NCBI GenBank assembly: GCA_016124585.1
Contig: WGNL01000039.1
Location: forward strand, 1 to 64,000
Direction of reading: 5' to 3'
DNA: 64,000 nt
DNA from: Bacteroidota bacterium
Lineage (GTDB): Bacteria > Bacteroidota > Bacteroidia > Chitinophagales > Saprospiraceae
Positions 34,726 to 44,041 of this stretch are shown piece after piece. The notes below the pieces were generated by a model, which was given only the letters and a program-made list of their open reading frames with translations, was not told the DNA's origin and searched no databases. A program made the position numbers and the translations under genes. How positions within the stretch are numbered: the first letter of the stretch is position 1; the number at the start of each line of letters is the position of its first letter.

Positions 34726-34794
34726 GTGACTGGTGATTGGAGACTGGTGGATTAGGCCGAGGCTGCCAATCACCAGTCTCCAATCACCAGTCAC
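34726..34794. repeat. Perfect 24-bp dyad between recQ and aroQ
   Basis: 34726-34749 is the exact reverse complement of 34771-34794. Each arm is itself made of repeated words (GACTGGTG, ATTGG, GACTGGTG). The right arm ends at the base before the aroQ ATG, so pairing in mRNA would bury the aroQ start region. Confidence 0.9.
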
Positions 34795-35211
34795 ATGAAA
34801 ATCCTCATCATCAACGGCCCCAACCTCAACCTACTAGGCACTCGAGAGCCACATATTTATGGGAAGCGCTCTTTTGAGGAGTATTTTGAAAAAATGCAGC
34901 AGGATTTTCCGGGTGTCATCCTGCATTATTTCCAGAGCAACCACGAAGGCGAACTGCTCGACAAACTTCACGAAGCAGGATTTTCTTACCAAGGCATCAT
35001 CTTCAATCCGGGCGCCTATACGCATACATCTATCGCTTTGGCAGATGCCATTGCCGCCATTGAAACACCCGTCATCGAGGTGCATATCTCCAATACTTTT
35101 TCAAGGGAAGATTTCCGGCACAAATCCATGACGGCGCCGAACAGCGTAGGGTGCATTATTGGACTAGGGCTAAAAGGGTATGACTTGGCGGTGGAGTATT
35201 TTATGTCCTAA
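34795..35211 (+). CDS. aroQ: 3-dehydroquinate dehydratase, type II
   Basis: 138 residues, typical for the dodecameric type II enzyme. Dehydrates 3-dehydroquinate to 3-dehydroshikimate in the shikimate pathway. 'INGPNLNLLGTREPHIYG' holds the active-site Asn, Arg and the catalytic Tyr; 'NPGAYTHTS' and 'EVHISN' carry further substrate contacts including the catalytic His. hldD begins 15 bases after its stop. Confidence 0.96.
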   Translation: MKILIINGPNLNLLGTREPHIYGKRSFEEYFEKMQQDFPGVILHYFQSNHEGELLDKLHEAGFSYQGIIFNPGAYTHTSIALADAIAAIETPVIEVHISNTFSREDFRHKSMTAPNSVGCIIGLGLKGYDLAVEYFMS

Positions 35212-35226
35212 AAGATTTTCACAAAA

Positions 35227-36216
35227 ATGATTGTACTCACCGGCGCCGCAGGCTTCATCGGCTCTTGCCTACTCCGCAGGCTAAATGACGAGGGCCTGAC
35301 CGACATCGTCATCGTGGACGATTTTTCCCGCCCCGATAAGAACCACAACCTCGAAGGCAAAAAAATCCATTCGAAAATAGAACGTACCGCATTCCTGCCT
35401 TGGTTCGAAACCCACGCCGACGAGGTCAGTTTCATCTTCCACCTCGGTGCCCGCACTGATACGACCGAACAGAACACATTCATTTTCAATGAATTAAACC
35501 TAAACTACTCCAAAGCCATCTGGCAAATTTGCGCAGCAAAAAACATCCCGCTCGTTTACGCCAGCAGTGCTGCCACCTACGGTGCAGGAGAGCATGGCTA
35601 CGATGACAGTCATGAAATCGCACCTGAGCTAAATCCCCTCAACCCCTACGGCGTTAGTAAAAACGACTTTGACAAATGGGTTCTTGAAACCAATCACCAA
35701 TCACCAATCACTAATCACCAATCCCCCCCTTTCTGGGCTGGCCTTAAGTTCTTCAACGTTTACGGCCCCAACGAATACCACAAAGGCCGCATGGCCAGCG
35801 TCATTTCCCACACCGTGAAGCAAATTCGGGAAACGGGAGGCATGCGGCTATTCCGTTCGCACCGGCCAGATTTCGATGACGGGCAACAATCTCGGGATTT
35901 CATTTATGTCAAAGATGTGGTGGACGTGTGCCTGTTTTTTTACCATAATCAAAAAAACAGTGGTCTGTACAATGTGGGCACTGGCAAGGCGAGGTCGTTC
36001 TGGGATTTGGTGGTCAACACTTTCAATGCAATGGATTTGGAGCCGAACATCAGTTTTGTGGACACACCAGAGGACATCCGAGCCACCTACCAGTATTTCA
36101 CAGAAGCCAAAATGGATAAATTGAGGGCTGCCTGCTACACTAAACCGTTCTACACGCTGGAAGCTGGCGTGGAGGATTACGTTCGCAATTACCTGTTGGA
36201 AGGGAATTTTTGGTAA
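35227..36216 (+). CDS. hldD: ADP-L-glycero-D-manno-heptose 6-epimerase
   Basis: 329 residues. Extended SDR enzyme making the ADP-heptose used in lipopolysaccharide core. The NADP-binding 'TGAAGFIGS' (5-13), 'LGARTDTTE', the catalytic 'YGVSK' and the heptose-specific 'FNVYGPNEYHKGRMASV' are all visible. Between the YGVSK helix and the FFNVYG strand, at about residues 155-168, the protein contains TNHQSPITNHQSPP, encoded by tandem CCAATCA repeats; this has no counterpart in family members I know and looks like an in-frame insertion. Confidence 0.94.
   Translation: MIVLTGAAGFIGSCLLRRLNDEGLTDIVIVDDFSRPDKNHNLEGKKIHSKIERTAFLPWFETHADEVSFIFHLGARTDTTEQNTFIFNELNLNYSKAIWQICAAKNIPLVYASSAATYGAGEHGYDDSHEIAPELNPLNPYGVSKNDFDKWVLETNHQSPITNHQSPPFWAGLKFFNVYGPNEYHKGRMASVISHTVKQIRETGGMRLFRSHRPDFDDGQQSRDFIYVKDVVDVCLFFYHNQKNSGLYNVGTGKARSFWDLVVNTFNAMDLEPNISFVDTPEDIRATYQYFTEAKMDKLRAACYTKPFYTLEAGVEDYVRNYLLEGNFW
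35690..35727. repeat. Tandem CCAATCA words inside hldD
   Basis: Four to five copies of CCAATCA (one reading CTAATCA) in direct tandem, ending in a C-run. The array encodes NHQSPITNHQSP. Same style as the dyads between genes. Confidence 0.9.
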
Positions 36217-36263
36217 AAAATAATTGGAATCCCACCAAAACAAGGCGCTCAAACCAATTAAAA

Positions 36264-36294
36264 TTTGCCAAAATTAAGTTTTGTAATACCTTCG
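36264..36294 (+). promoter_or_regulatory. Promoter of hppA
   Basis: TTTG at 36264-36267 and TACCTTCG at 36287-36294, spaced by 19 bases, match the TTTG-N19-TAnnTTYG promoter. Predicted start about 36301, giving a leader of about 98 bases. Confidence 0.7.
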
Positions 36295-36398
36295 CACCCG
36301 TTTGAAAGGCCCGTTTTTTGAAGCAAAACGCTGGTTTTTGGCCATGAGGGCGGCCTTGCCTTTTCCGTTCAAATCTTTTAAACTAAACCAACAAGATT

Positions 36399-38621
36399 AT
36401 GGGTCAGACTTTAATGATGATCGTCCCGGTGTTTGGTGCACTGGGTCTGCTCTACACCTTTTGGAAAACTTCCTGGGTGACAAAACAAGACGCTGGAACC
36501 GACAAGATGAAAGGCATTGCGAAAGCCATTGAGGAAGGTGCCATGGCATTCCTTCGGGCTGAGTACAAGGTGCTTATCATCTTCGTAATTGCCGTAGCCA
36601 TCCTGCTCGGCATCAGCGGCAACACTGAAAATTCCTCACCGCTGGTTGGTCTTTCCTTCGTAATTGGCGCTTTCTGCTCCGCTTTGGCGGGCTATATCGG
36701 CATGAAAGTGGCCACGAAAGCCAACGTGCGCACCACCAACGCTGCACGCACCAGCCTCGGCAAGGCCCTTGAAGTGGCTTTCGCAGGTGGTTCCGTGATG
36801 GGTATGGGCGTGGTTGGCCTCGGCGTTTTGGGCCTCGGCGTTTTGTTCTTGGTTTACGATAACCTGTTCGGCACCGACACTGCTCAAAACGTAAATAAAG
36901 TGATCACCGTCATCACAGGCTTTTCTTTTGGTGCTTCTTCCATCGCCCTCTTCGCAAGGGTAGGCGGCGGTATTTATACCAAAGCTGCCGACGTAGGCGC
37001 TGACCTCGTGGGCAAAGTAGAGGCTGGCATCCCTGAAGACCACCCGCTGAACCCTGCTACCATCGCCGACAACGTAGGCGATAACGTGGGCGACGTGGCT
37101 GGTATGGGCGCTGACCTTTTCGAGAGCTACGTAGGCTCCATCGTCGGTACGATGGTGCTTGGTGCCGCTTTCATTGGTACTACAGGTTATGAAAACAGCA
37201 ACGAATTCGGTGGCTTGAACGCCGTATTGCTTCCGTTGCTACTTGCTGGCGTGGGCGTATTGACTTCCATCTTGGGTACTTTCTTCGTAAAAGTGAAAGA
37301 AGGCGGCGACCCGCAGAAAGCATTGAACAGGGGCGAATTCCTCTCTTCTGCCATCATGCTCGCAGCCACATTTGTTATTGTAAAATGGATGCTTCCAGCC
37401 ACTTGGAGCTTCGACGGCCACGACTACAACTCCATGGGCGTTTTCTGGGCAGTGCTCTTCGGCCTAGGTGGCGGTTTGGGCATTGGGCTCATCACGGAAC
37501 ATTACACAGGCACTGGTACCAAACCAGTTAACAGCATCGTGCAACAATCCAGTACGGGTGCAGCTACCAACATCATCGCTGGTCTTGGCGTGGGTATGAT
37601 GTCCACCGCTATTCCGATTTTGATTTTGGCTGTTGCTATCATCGGCTCCTACGCTTGCGCAGGTCTCTACGGCATCGCTATCGCTGCGGTAGGTATGTTG
37701 TCAAACACAGGTATCCAGTTGGCAGTTGACGCTTACGGCCCCATCTCCGACAACGCAGGTGGTATCGCTGAAATGAGCCACCAACCCAAAGAGGTTCGTG
37801 GCCGCACCGATAAATTGGACGCCGTGGGCAACACCACTGCCGCTATCGGCAAAGGTTTCGCCATCGGTTCCGCTGCGCTTACAGCTTTGGCTTTGTTTGC
37901 TGCCTTCGTAACAGCTTACAATCTTTCCCACCCAGATGCCAAACTGACTGGCATTGATGTGACCAATCCATTCGTAACGGCTGCCCTCTTCGTAGGTGGC
38001 ATGTTGCCGTTCCTGTTCTCTGCGCTTTCAATGGGCGCTGTGGGTCGTGCAGCAATGGATATGATTCAGGAAGTGCGCCGTCAGTTTGCTGATATTCCAG
38101 CATTGAAAGCCGCCCTCGAGGTGATGAAACGCAACGAAGGCAAGGATGAAAGCGAGTGGAGCGCTGCTGACAAAGCAACTTTCGATGCGGCAGAAGGCAA
38201 AGCTGAGTATGGCAAATGTGTTGAGATTTCTACCAAAGCCGCTATCCGTGAAATGGTTCGTCCGGGTTTGTTGGCAGTGTTAGTACCAGTTGTCGTAGGT
38301 ATGACCCCAGGTCTCATTGGGCTGGGTAGCCAGGTAGGTGCTGAGATGCTCGGTGGCCTCCTCGCAGGTGTGACCGTGACGGGTGTACTTATGGCCATCT
38401 TCCAGTCCAACGCTGGTGGTGCTTGGGACAACGCCAAGAAAATGTTCGAGGAAGGCGTTGATATCAACGGTAAGAAATTCTACAAAGGCTCCGACCCGCA
38501 CAAAGCGGCCGTGGTTGGCGACACTGTGGGTGACCCATTCAAGGACACCTCTGGCCCATCGCTCAACATCCTTTTGAAATTGATGTCAGTGGTTGCACTC
38601 GTGATTGCGCCGCTACTTTAA
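36399..38621 (+). CDS. hppA: Membrane ion-translocating pyrophosphatase
   Basis: 740 residues, about 16 TMs. Couples hydrolysis of pyrophosphate to pumping of H+ and/or Na+ across the inner membrane. The substrate site is recognisable in '[35 protein letters not shown]' read in parts ([20 protein letters not shown]) and in the later '[17 protein letters not shown]'. Residues 477-482 read GNTTAA; in this family Ala at that place marks the K+-dependent type (Lys marks the K+-independent type). Whether Na+ or H+ is pumped cannot be decided by eye. Own promoter and terminator. Confidence 0.96.
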   Translation: MGQTLMMIVPVFGALGLLYTFWKTSWVTKQDAGTDKMKGIAKAIEEGAMAFLRAEYKVLIIFVIAVAILLGISGNTENSSPLVGLSFVIGAFCSALAGYIGMKVATKANVRTTNAARTSLGKALEVAFAGGSVMGMGVVGLGVLGLGVLFLVYDNLFGTDTAQNVNKVITVITGFSFGASSIALFARVGGGIYTKAADVGADLVGKVEAGIPEDHPLNPATIADNVGDNVGDVAGMGADLFESYVGSIVGTMVLGAAFIGTTGYENSNEFGGLNAVLLPLLLAGVGVLTSILGTFFVKVKEGGDPQKALNRGEFLSSAIMLAATFVIVKWMLPATWSFDGHDYNSMGVFWAVLFGLGGGLGIGLITEHYTGTGTKPVNSIVQQSSTGAATNIIAGLGVGMMSTAIPILILAVAIIGSYACAGLYGIAIAAVGMLSNTGIQLAVDAYGPISDNAGGIAEMSHQPKEVRGRTDKLDAVGNTTAAIGKGFAIGSAALTALALFAAFVTAYNLSHPDAKLTGIDVTNPFVTAALFVGGMLPFLFSALSMGAVGRAAMDMIQEVRRQFADIPALKAALEVMKRNEGKDESEWSAADKATFDAAEGKAEYGKCVEISTKAAIREMVRPGLLAVLVPVVVGMTPGLIGLGSQVGAEMLGGLLAGVTVTGVLMAIFQSNAGGAWDNAKKMFEEGVDINGKKFYKGSDPHKAAVVGDTVGDPFKDTSGPSLNILLKLMSVVALVIAPLL

Positions 38622-38676
38622 TTTGAGAGAAACTACACAAAACAAAAACAGACACTAAGCATACGCTTAAATTTTA

Positions 38677-38720
38677 AAGCCCCAGCAGGTGAATATACCA
38701 CCTTGCTGGGGCTTCTTTAT
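38677..38720. terminator. Terminator after hppA
   Basis: AAGCCCCAGCA (38677-38687) pairs with TGCTGGGGCTT (38704-38714), the stem extended by GGTG/CACC, then CTTTATTT. Lies between convergent hppA and the VWA lipoprotein gene. Confidence 0.8.
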
Positions 38721-38801
38721 TTGATAAAGCAGGGTTTATAATCTTAATAAATACCCAAAAACCTATAGTCTTGCTTCCATTTTTGACTTTAGGCAACATT
38801 T

Positions 38802-39791
38802 CTAGTTGCCAAATCCTTCGCTGTTGAACAGCTCCAAAATCTCGCTGTCCTTCCCATGGTTAATATTCCCCATGATTTCAATGTTCAGTTCATTGAGGAA
38901 TGGGGTTGGATCAGAAATAGGGCTTTGGTAGTAGAGGAAATAGATGCTGCTGGAAAGGCTTTGGATTTCGGCTTGAATATCAATGAACATCTGCTCCAGG
39001 CCAGCTGTGTCATCTGCTTTGAAGTATCGCTCTGGATCGTTGGCCAGCGACATCAAGGCAGCCTCGTCAAGGTCGGGGCTGTTCAGCGCAGCGACATAGG
39101 CACGTCGGGTGCCTAGTGCACTTTTGGCTTGTGCCAGCGTGATATTCTGTGAAGCATTGTGACGTCCATCGGTGAAAATGACCATGCTGCCATCGACGAT
39201 ACCGTCAATGGTATAATTATCTTCCCAAAGATTGGCCACATCAATCACAGCTCCGTAAAGGTTAGTTGAATTAACCAACCCTGATTCAGGTATGGCGTCG
39301 ATGGCAGCAAGTAGTTCTGCCTTGTTTTTGGTAAATGCTTGAACCTGCTTTGTTTGGGCATCGAAGGTGTAAATGGCTATCTGTTGTTCAGGCAGCTTTG
39401 ACTCGACCAGCGAGCGGGCTGCCGTTTTTATTTGCGGAACGAAACCTTCCACGCTTCTGGTAATATCAAGCAGCAGCACGGTTTTTAGCTCAAACGGAAT
39501 GGAACTTATTCCTACCCTAAGGTCGGCTTCGGTGTCAATTTTACCCTTATTTTCTGTTACGACGAAATCTTCTGCTCTCAGGGAAGAGATGCCTTTACCG
39601 TAGTAATCGGTCACCTGAAAAAGGACTTGCACCGTACGCTGCTCTGGTATGACTCCCACTTCAAAGGGCATCATACGATAGTATTTGGAAAGATCGGATG
39701 GCTGGCCGTGGTCGTCTTTTTTGCAACCAATAGCGGTAACGAGCAAAAAAATGAACAGCGGAAATTTTGCGAAGGTGGATTTTGAATTCAT
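38802..39791 (-). CDS. VWA-domain lipoprotein
   Basis: 329 residues. Signal sequence with lipobox ('VTAIGC', Cys 23). A beta domain is followed by a von Willebrand A domain with a MIDAS-like 'LLDITRSVEG' (Asp-x-Thr-x-Ser, a variant of DxSxS) and the later Thr/Asp 'VIFTDGRHN'. Expected to be an outer- or inner-membrane lipoprotein binding a protein partner through a metal ion. No neighbours suggest the partner. Confidence 0.88.
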   Translation of the reverse strand: MNSKSTFAKFPLFIFLLVTAIGCKKDDHGQPSDLSKYYRMMPFEVGVIPEQRTVQVLFQVTDYYGKGISSLRAEDFVVTENKGKIDTEADLRVGISSIPFELKTVLLLDITRSVEGFVPQIKTAARSLVESKLPEQQIAIYTFDAQTKQVQAFTKNKAELLAAIDAIPESGLVNSTNLYGAVIDVANLWEDNYTIDGIVDGSMVIFTDGRHNASQNITLAQAKSALGTRRAYVAALNSPDLDEAALMSLANDPERYFKADDTAGLEQMFIDIQAEIQSLSSSIYFLYYQSPISDPTPFLNELNIEIMGNINHGKDSEILELFNSEGFGN

Positions 39792-40049
39792 GGCCTATTT
39801 TTTATCTAAACGTTGTTCGAGCCCGGTATTGTTTTATGATGAACGTTAAATTCTGGGCAAGTGAAAAAAGGAGGCAGGTAGGGTTAGCATCTTCACAAAC
39901 GCTCAGGTCATTTAAGGATTGCTTAACCCTTCGCTGCAAATGGAGGGTGCGGAAAGACAAGGAAACCCCCTATCACTAGGAACTTGTGATTGGCAGGAAA
40001 ATACGTTTGTTGTTTCAAGGAGGGAACCAAACTATAAACCCTCAATATT

Positions 40050-40889
40050 TTACTTCTCTTCCAAGTACCGTTCCACCTCGGCTTTCATCAGTTCCAAAAG
40101 GTGCTTAGTGATTGGGCCGGGCACCCCATCTCCTATTATCACATCGTCTACCTGAATAACTGACATGAGCAGGCGGGTACTGCTACTGATAAAGGCTTCC
40201 TTGGCTGTTTTGAGTTCTTCCAAAGTCGGCTTCCGCTCTTCGATGGTGTAGTGTTGCTTCGCAACTTCGAGCAGCCGCTTGCGGGTAATTCCGTGCAGAA
40301 TGCCATCGCCCGCCGTGACGATGATGCCGTCTTCGGTTACGATAAAAAAATTGGCACGGGTGGTCTCGTAGATTTCACCGTTGAAGTGGAAAAGCACATC
40401 CTCCGCCCCAGCCGCTTGTTGTTGCGGCAGCAAATAAATGCCCACGATGTAATTGATGGACTTGGCGCTGGGAAAGGTGCGATGGTGTTCATAGCTCATC
40501 AGTTTAACCCCCTGCTCAAACTTGCTGACGGGATACTTAGGAGGCGGCATCTCAAGGATGACGATATTGGATTTTTCAGGAGAATAACCGTCAGTAGCGT
40601 AACCTCCAGTTAGGATGACCTTTATGCCTGCCTCTTGTTCGCCATTGGCTCTAATAAGCTGAAGTACTTGCTGCTTTAGTTCCTCTCTGGTGACGGGCAG
40701 TGCCAAATGGAGCCATTTGGCAGAACGCTCCACCCTATCAAGGTAATCTTCGAAAAAAACGGGCCGCCCCCTTTTTACCACAAAATAATCGAAGAGCCCG
40801 TAGCCACGCTGGATGGCCAAGTCTGTGATGCCGAGAGAAGCTTGCTCCTTGGGCACTAATTCGCCGTTGATGGAGTAGTATTTAATCAT
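40050..40889 (-). CDS. Class IV aminotransferase (D-amino acid/branched-chain/ADC-lyase type)
   Basis: 279 residues. PLP fold-type IV with 'RGYGLFDYFVVKRGRPVFFEDYLDR' at the start, the PLP Lys in 'SAKSINYIVGIYL' and 'GDGILHGITRKRLLEVA'. Could be D-alanine transaminase, branched-chain aminotransferase or aminodeoxychorismate lyase; the sequence alone does not settle it. Its ATG overlaps the gldH stop by four bases (ATGA), so translation is probably coupled to gldH. Confidence 0.9.
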   Translation of the reverse strand: MIKYYSINGELVPKEQASLGITDLAIQRGYGLFDYFVVKRGRPVFFEDYLDRVERSAKWLHLALPVTREELKQQVLQLIRANGEQEAGIKVILTGGYATDGYSPEKSNIVILEMPPPKYPVSKFEQGVKLMSYEHHRTFPSAKSINYIVGIYLLPQQQAAGAEDVLFHFNGEIYETTRANFFIVTEDGIIVTAGDGILHGITRKRLLEVAKQHYTIEERKPTLEELKTAKEAFISSSTRLLMSVIQVDDVIIGDGVPGPITKHLLELMKAEVERYLEEK

Positions 40890-41365
40890 TTTACCAACTG
40901 CTTGATTTTCAAAGAAATAGCCTTGATGCCTAGTAAGGGATTCACCCGCATGAACTGCTCGACGATGATGCTGTGTTTGCCGGGTTGCTTGAATTTGGCT
41001 TTAGCTTGGAGCGGAATTTCGAGGTTGCAGTCATTGCCGCTGCACTTGCCCGTCCAGATGCCTGACTGCGCTGCAAGTTCAAGACTGACGGGCTGTTTCT
41101 TCACTTCCCCATTGGGGAATTTGGTGGTGATTTGGACGTAGCAGTTCTGAAAGCCGAAATCGCCAGCATGCTCCACTTCCAGCAGAATTTGGTAGGTTTT
41201 GGTGGTGTCCGACACTTCAAATTCGAAAGGCAGCGGGTTGTCGTAACTCCACGAGGCATCAGGGATTTTAATGGTTTTATCGAAGATGATGTCTTTGTTG
41301 CAGGCTGTTAAGAACAGGCAGCAGGAAGCTAGGAACAAGGCTTGGTAGGCGGCGGATTTCAGCAT
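40886..41365 (-). CDS. gldH: Gliding-motility lipoprotein GldH
   Basis: 159 residues. Signal with lipobox 'FLTAC' (Cys about 22), then the GldH pattern 'WSYDNPLPFEFEVSDTTKTYQILLEVEHAGDFGFQNCYVQI'. GldH is needed for gliding and acts with the type IX secretion/motility apparatus in Flavobacteria. Start chosen at 41365 because it gives a normal lipoprotein signal and lies about 22 bases after a predicted transcription start; an in-frame ATG at 41422 overlaps the alkB stop (ATGA) and would add 19 residues. Overlaps the following aminotransferase gene by four bases. Confidence 0.92.
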   Translation of the reverse strand: MLKSAAYQALFLASCCLFLTACNKDIIFDKTIKIPDASWSYDNPLPFEFEVSDTTKTYQILLEVEHAGDFGFQNCYVQITTKFPNGEVKKQPVSLELAAQSGIWTGKCSGNDCNLEIPLQAKAKFKQPGKHSIIVEQFMRVNPLLGIKAISLKIKQLVK

Positions 41366-41393
41366 TGGCAATTGAAATTTAGAAGGGGTTGGA

Positions 41394-41401
41394 CAAAGGT
41401 A
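41394..41401 (-). promoter_or_regulatory. Candidate -7 element of gldH (TACCTTTG)
   Basis: Minus-strand TACCTTTG in the 53-base gap between alkB and gldH; predicted start about 41387, leader about 22 bases. No TTG at -33. It supports separate transcription of gldH and the start at 41365. Confidence 0.5.
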
Positions 41402-41418
41402 GCACCTGTAAATAAAAA

Positions 41419-42459
41419 TCATGAATTTATACCCCTAATCCGCTTATCCATCACCCGAAACCACAGTGGCGGCACCAGCGCCAGCAGCATCGAAGCGGGG
41501 TAGCCGTGCGGCAGTTGTGGGCTTTCTTCGAAATGGCGCAGCACTTGGTACTTGCGGGTCGCCTTGTAGTGGTGGTCACTGTGGCGGGTAAGCTCGTAGA
41601 GGAAAATGCGGCCCAATTCGTGATTGGAATTCCAGGAGTGGCGGGGCGACACCGTTTCGTAGTGCCCCGAAGCCAGTTGCTTCCGGCGCAGACCGTAGTG
41701 CTCAATATAATTCACCGTTTCAAGTAAAAGAAACCCAACGACGGCCACTGCCATAGCGAAGCCCACACCCCGCCAGCCAAATTGCCACCAGACCAGCACC
41801 AAGTAGCCGAGGTGCGCCAATTGAAACCAAATCATCTCATTGCGGAGCGAAAAAACCGCCCTGCCCGCCTGTCGCAACCGGGCATTTTCCAATCGCCAAG
41901 CATTCACGTAAGTACCCCAAATCGAGCGCAGCCAAAATAGGTAAAGCACCTCCCCCGGCCTTGCGCTGCTAGGGTCTTGGTCGGTCGCTACCCAGCGGTG
42001 ATGCCCCCGGTTGTGTTCGATGTTGAACTGGGTGTAAAGCGCTGAGGTAAGCATGATTTTAGCCATCAAAGTCTCGTGAAATGTCTGGCGGTGGCCCAGT
42101 TCATGCGCCACGTTAATGCCGAGGCTGCCGACCGTGATACCCACACTGAGGATCATTCCGACGGTTTCAAAGGTAGCCAATTCTCCACTCGTCACCGCCG
42201 TGAGGTACAGCCAGAGCAGGCCAAAAAGCAGTGGCAAATTCAGGTAGAGCAGCCAATCGAAAAGTGGCGAGGCCGCTTTTTCCGCTTCCTCCCGCTCGCT
42301 CATATTGTGGGTGTTTCCTTCGGCAAATTGTTCCACCAAGGGAATGATACCGAATGCCAGCACCACCGTCAAAAATGACCACCAGCCCTGCCACAACACA
42401 GCTATGTAAGCAGAAGCAGGCACCAAGTACGCTATCAGGTATTTCAAGTCTCGAAACAT
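41419..42459 (-). CDS. alkB: Alkane 1-monooxygenase (AlkB)
   Basis: 346 residues. Integral-membrane di-iron hydroxylase that turns alkanes into 1-alkanols. About six TMs; the iron-binding His boxes are all present: HELGHR, EHNRGHH, NYIEHYG and RHSDHH. Electrons would come from a rubredoxin or ferredoxin reductase; none is adjacent, but a PaaE-like reductase is at 18230 and a class 3 aldehyde dehydrogenase at 13562. Related family members hydroxylate other acyl chains, so a role in membrane lipid modification is also possible. Upstream of gldH on the same strand. Confidence 0.94.
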   Translation of the reverse strand: MFRDLKYLIAYLVPASAYIAVLWQGWWSFLTVVLAFGIIPLVEQFAEGNTHNMSEREEAEKAASPLFDWLLYLNLPLLFGLLWLYLTAVTSGELATFETVGMILSVGITVGSLGINVAHELGHRQTFHETLMAKIMLTSALYTQFNIEHNRGHHRWVATDQDPSSARPGEVLYLFWLRSIWGTYVNAWRLENARLRQAGRAVFSLRNEMIWFQLAHLGYLVLVWWQFGWRGVGFAMAVAVVGFLLLETVNYIEHYGLRRKQLASGHYETVSPRHSWNSNHELGRIFLYELTRHSDHHYKATRKYQVLRHFEESPQLPHGYPASMLLALVPPLWFRVMDKRIRGINS

Positions 42460-42487
42460 AGCATTTGGTTAATTCAAAGTTCACCGT

Positions 42488-43708
42488 TCATTCCAGTCCC
42501 TTCGGATAACACAGGTAGTATTTCCTCGTCACATTTGTTTGCAGCCCAAAATCCATCACCTGTGAGATGGGCAGCACCGAACCATCCTTGTACAGGATTT
42601 TGATTTCGTCCTTGGTGGTGTTGTAGGCATGGTTCGTCTGGTCGCCAGACATGACGAGGTAGTCCAAGTAGCCCTCCGGGAAGTGGCCAAAATGCTTTTC
42701 CACCAAATTTTTCACCGAATCCAAATACGCTGGCTCGAAGGGCCGATTTTTCAATTCAATCCTAAAAATCCGACGGTTGACGATGCTCTGGGCGAGGTAG
42801 GCCAACAGCGGGTCGGGGTGTTCCGTGAAACTTTTCAGGGCGTAAGAAATATCGTGGTCGTCCAGCCGGGCGAAGTGGCCGAGCATTTCCACAGGCTTGG
42901 CGTCGAACCCCGCCAGCGAAATGTCTTGATAAAGGAAAAAAGCGAGGCTTTTAGGTACGTCCAACTCCTCGCCGTGCATGGCAAGTTGCTTGGCCCGTTC
43001 GAGCGTTTTCACCAGCATTTGCTCGGCTGCCAGCACGGTTTTGTGGAGATATACCTGCCAGTACATCAGCCGCCGGGCAATGAGGAATTTTTCGATGGAA
43101 TACACCCCTTTTTCCTCTACCACCAACTCGCCGTCATGTACCGCCAGCATTTTGATGATACGGTCAAAACCGATGACACCTTCGGAAACGCCTGTAAAAT
43201 AACTGTCCCGGTTGAGGTAGTCCATGCGATCCATGTCAAGCTGGCCAGAGACGAGCTGGTGCAGGAATTTCTTTGGGTATTCGTCCTTAAAAATGCGGAT
43301 GGCGAGGTTCAATTTTCCCTCAAAAATTTCATTCAAACGCTCCATGAAGCACAGCGAAAGCTCCTCGTGGTGGACGTTGATGAGCGTGTGCTCTAGCGTG
43401 TGCGAGAACGGCCCATGCCCGATGTCGTGCAGCAGGATGGCGATTTTGACGCCCTCGGCTTCCTCGTCCGTAATATCCACATCCTTGCTCTTCAAAACAT
43501 CAATGGACTGGCACATCAAGTGCAATGCCCCCAGCGCATGGTGGAAGCGGGTGTGCAGCGCTCCCGGATACACGTAATGCGTCAGGCTCACCTGCTTGAT
43601 GCGCCGCAGCCGCTGAAAATACGGATGGTCAACGAGATCGAGCAGGATGCCGTGCGGTATGCTCGTGAAGCCGTAAACCGGGTCGTTGAAGATCTTGATT
43701 TTGTTCAT
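42488..43708 (-). CDS. HD-domain phosphohydrolase (dGTPase-like)
   Basis: 406 residues. The start 'FNDPVYGFTSIP' and 'HPYFQRLRRIKQVSLTHYVYPGALHTRFHHALG' followed by 'ILLHDIGHGPFSHTLEH' are those of the YdhJ/SAMHD1-like HD family; the metal ligands H...HD...D are present. Members hydrolyse nucleotides or dNTPs; the substrate is not known here. It lies 28 bases upstream of alkB and could be co-transcribed with it. Confidence 0.92.
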   Translation of the reverse strand: MNKIKIFNDPVYGFTSIPHGILLDLVDHPYFQRLRRIKQVSLTHYVYPGALHTRFHHALGALHLMCQSIDVLKSKDVDITDEEAEGVKIAILLHDIGHGPFSHTLEHTLINVHHEELSLCFMERLNEIFEGKLNLAIRIFKDEYPKKFLHQLVSGQLDMDRMDYLNRDSYFTGVSEGVIGFDRIIKMLAVHDGELVVEEKGVYSIEKFLIARRLMYWQVYLHKTVLAAEQMLVKTLERAKQLAMHGEELDVPKSLAFFLYQDISLAGFDAKPVEMLGHFARLDDHDISYALKSFTEHPDPLLAYLAQSIVNRRIFRIELKNRPFEPAYLDSVKNLVEKHFGHFPEGYLDYLVMSGDQTNHAYNTTKDEIKILYKDGSVLPISQVMDFGLQTNVTRKYYLCYPKGLE

Positions 43709-43925
43709 GCTATTTAAAATATTCTACTCACTCGCTCACGCTCTATCTCTTTGGCAATATTTTGGTAAAAATTATGCAAAGCACAGGGAATTTGCCCTGC
43801 AATGCAATCATTTCCTAAAAATAGCGTCTTTAGCTTTTGCTGGTTAAAACGTCGTTAAAGTCGGCCCCTTATTTCGTTCCGGCACAAACATTTCATCACC
43901 ATTAATTGTAATCTTGTTGGTCAAA
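43709..43925. other. Divergent intergenic region (HD protein / prc)
   Basis: No gene. It holds the upstream sequences of the HD-domain gene (minus) and leads into the prc promoter at 43926. No repeat dyad of the short-word class is present. Confidence 0.5.
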
Positions 43926-43956
43926 TTGGGATTCTGGTGCTAGCCCCTTAACTTTG
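43926..43956 (+). promoter_or_regulatory. Promoter of prc
   Basis: TTG at 43926-43928 and TAACTTTG at 43949-43956 with a 20-base spacer, a full match to the Bacteroidota consensus. Predicted start about 43963. Confidence 0.7.
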
Positions 43957-44041
43957 AAGCCCAAATTTGTCTAATAACTCAACAATGATGCTTGATCACC
44001 CTGAGCAAATATCTTTTTTAAACCGCACAAAAGAAGTGATT

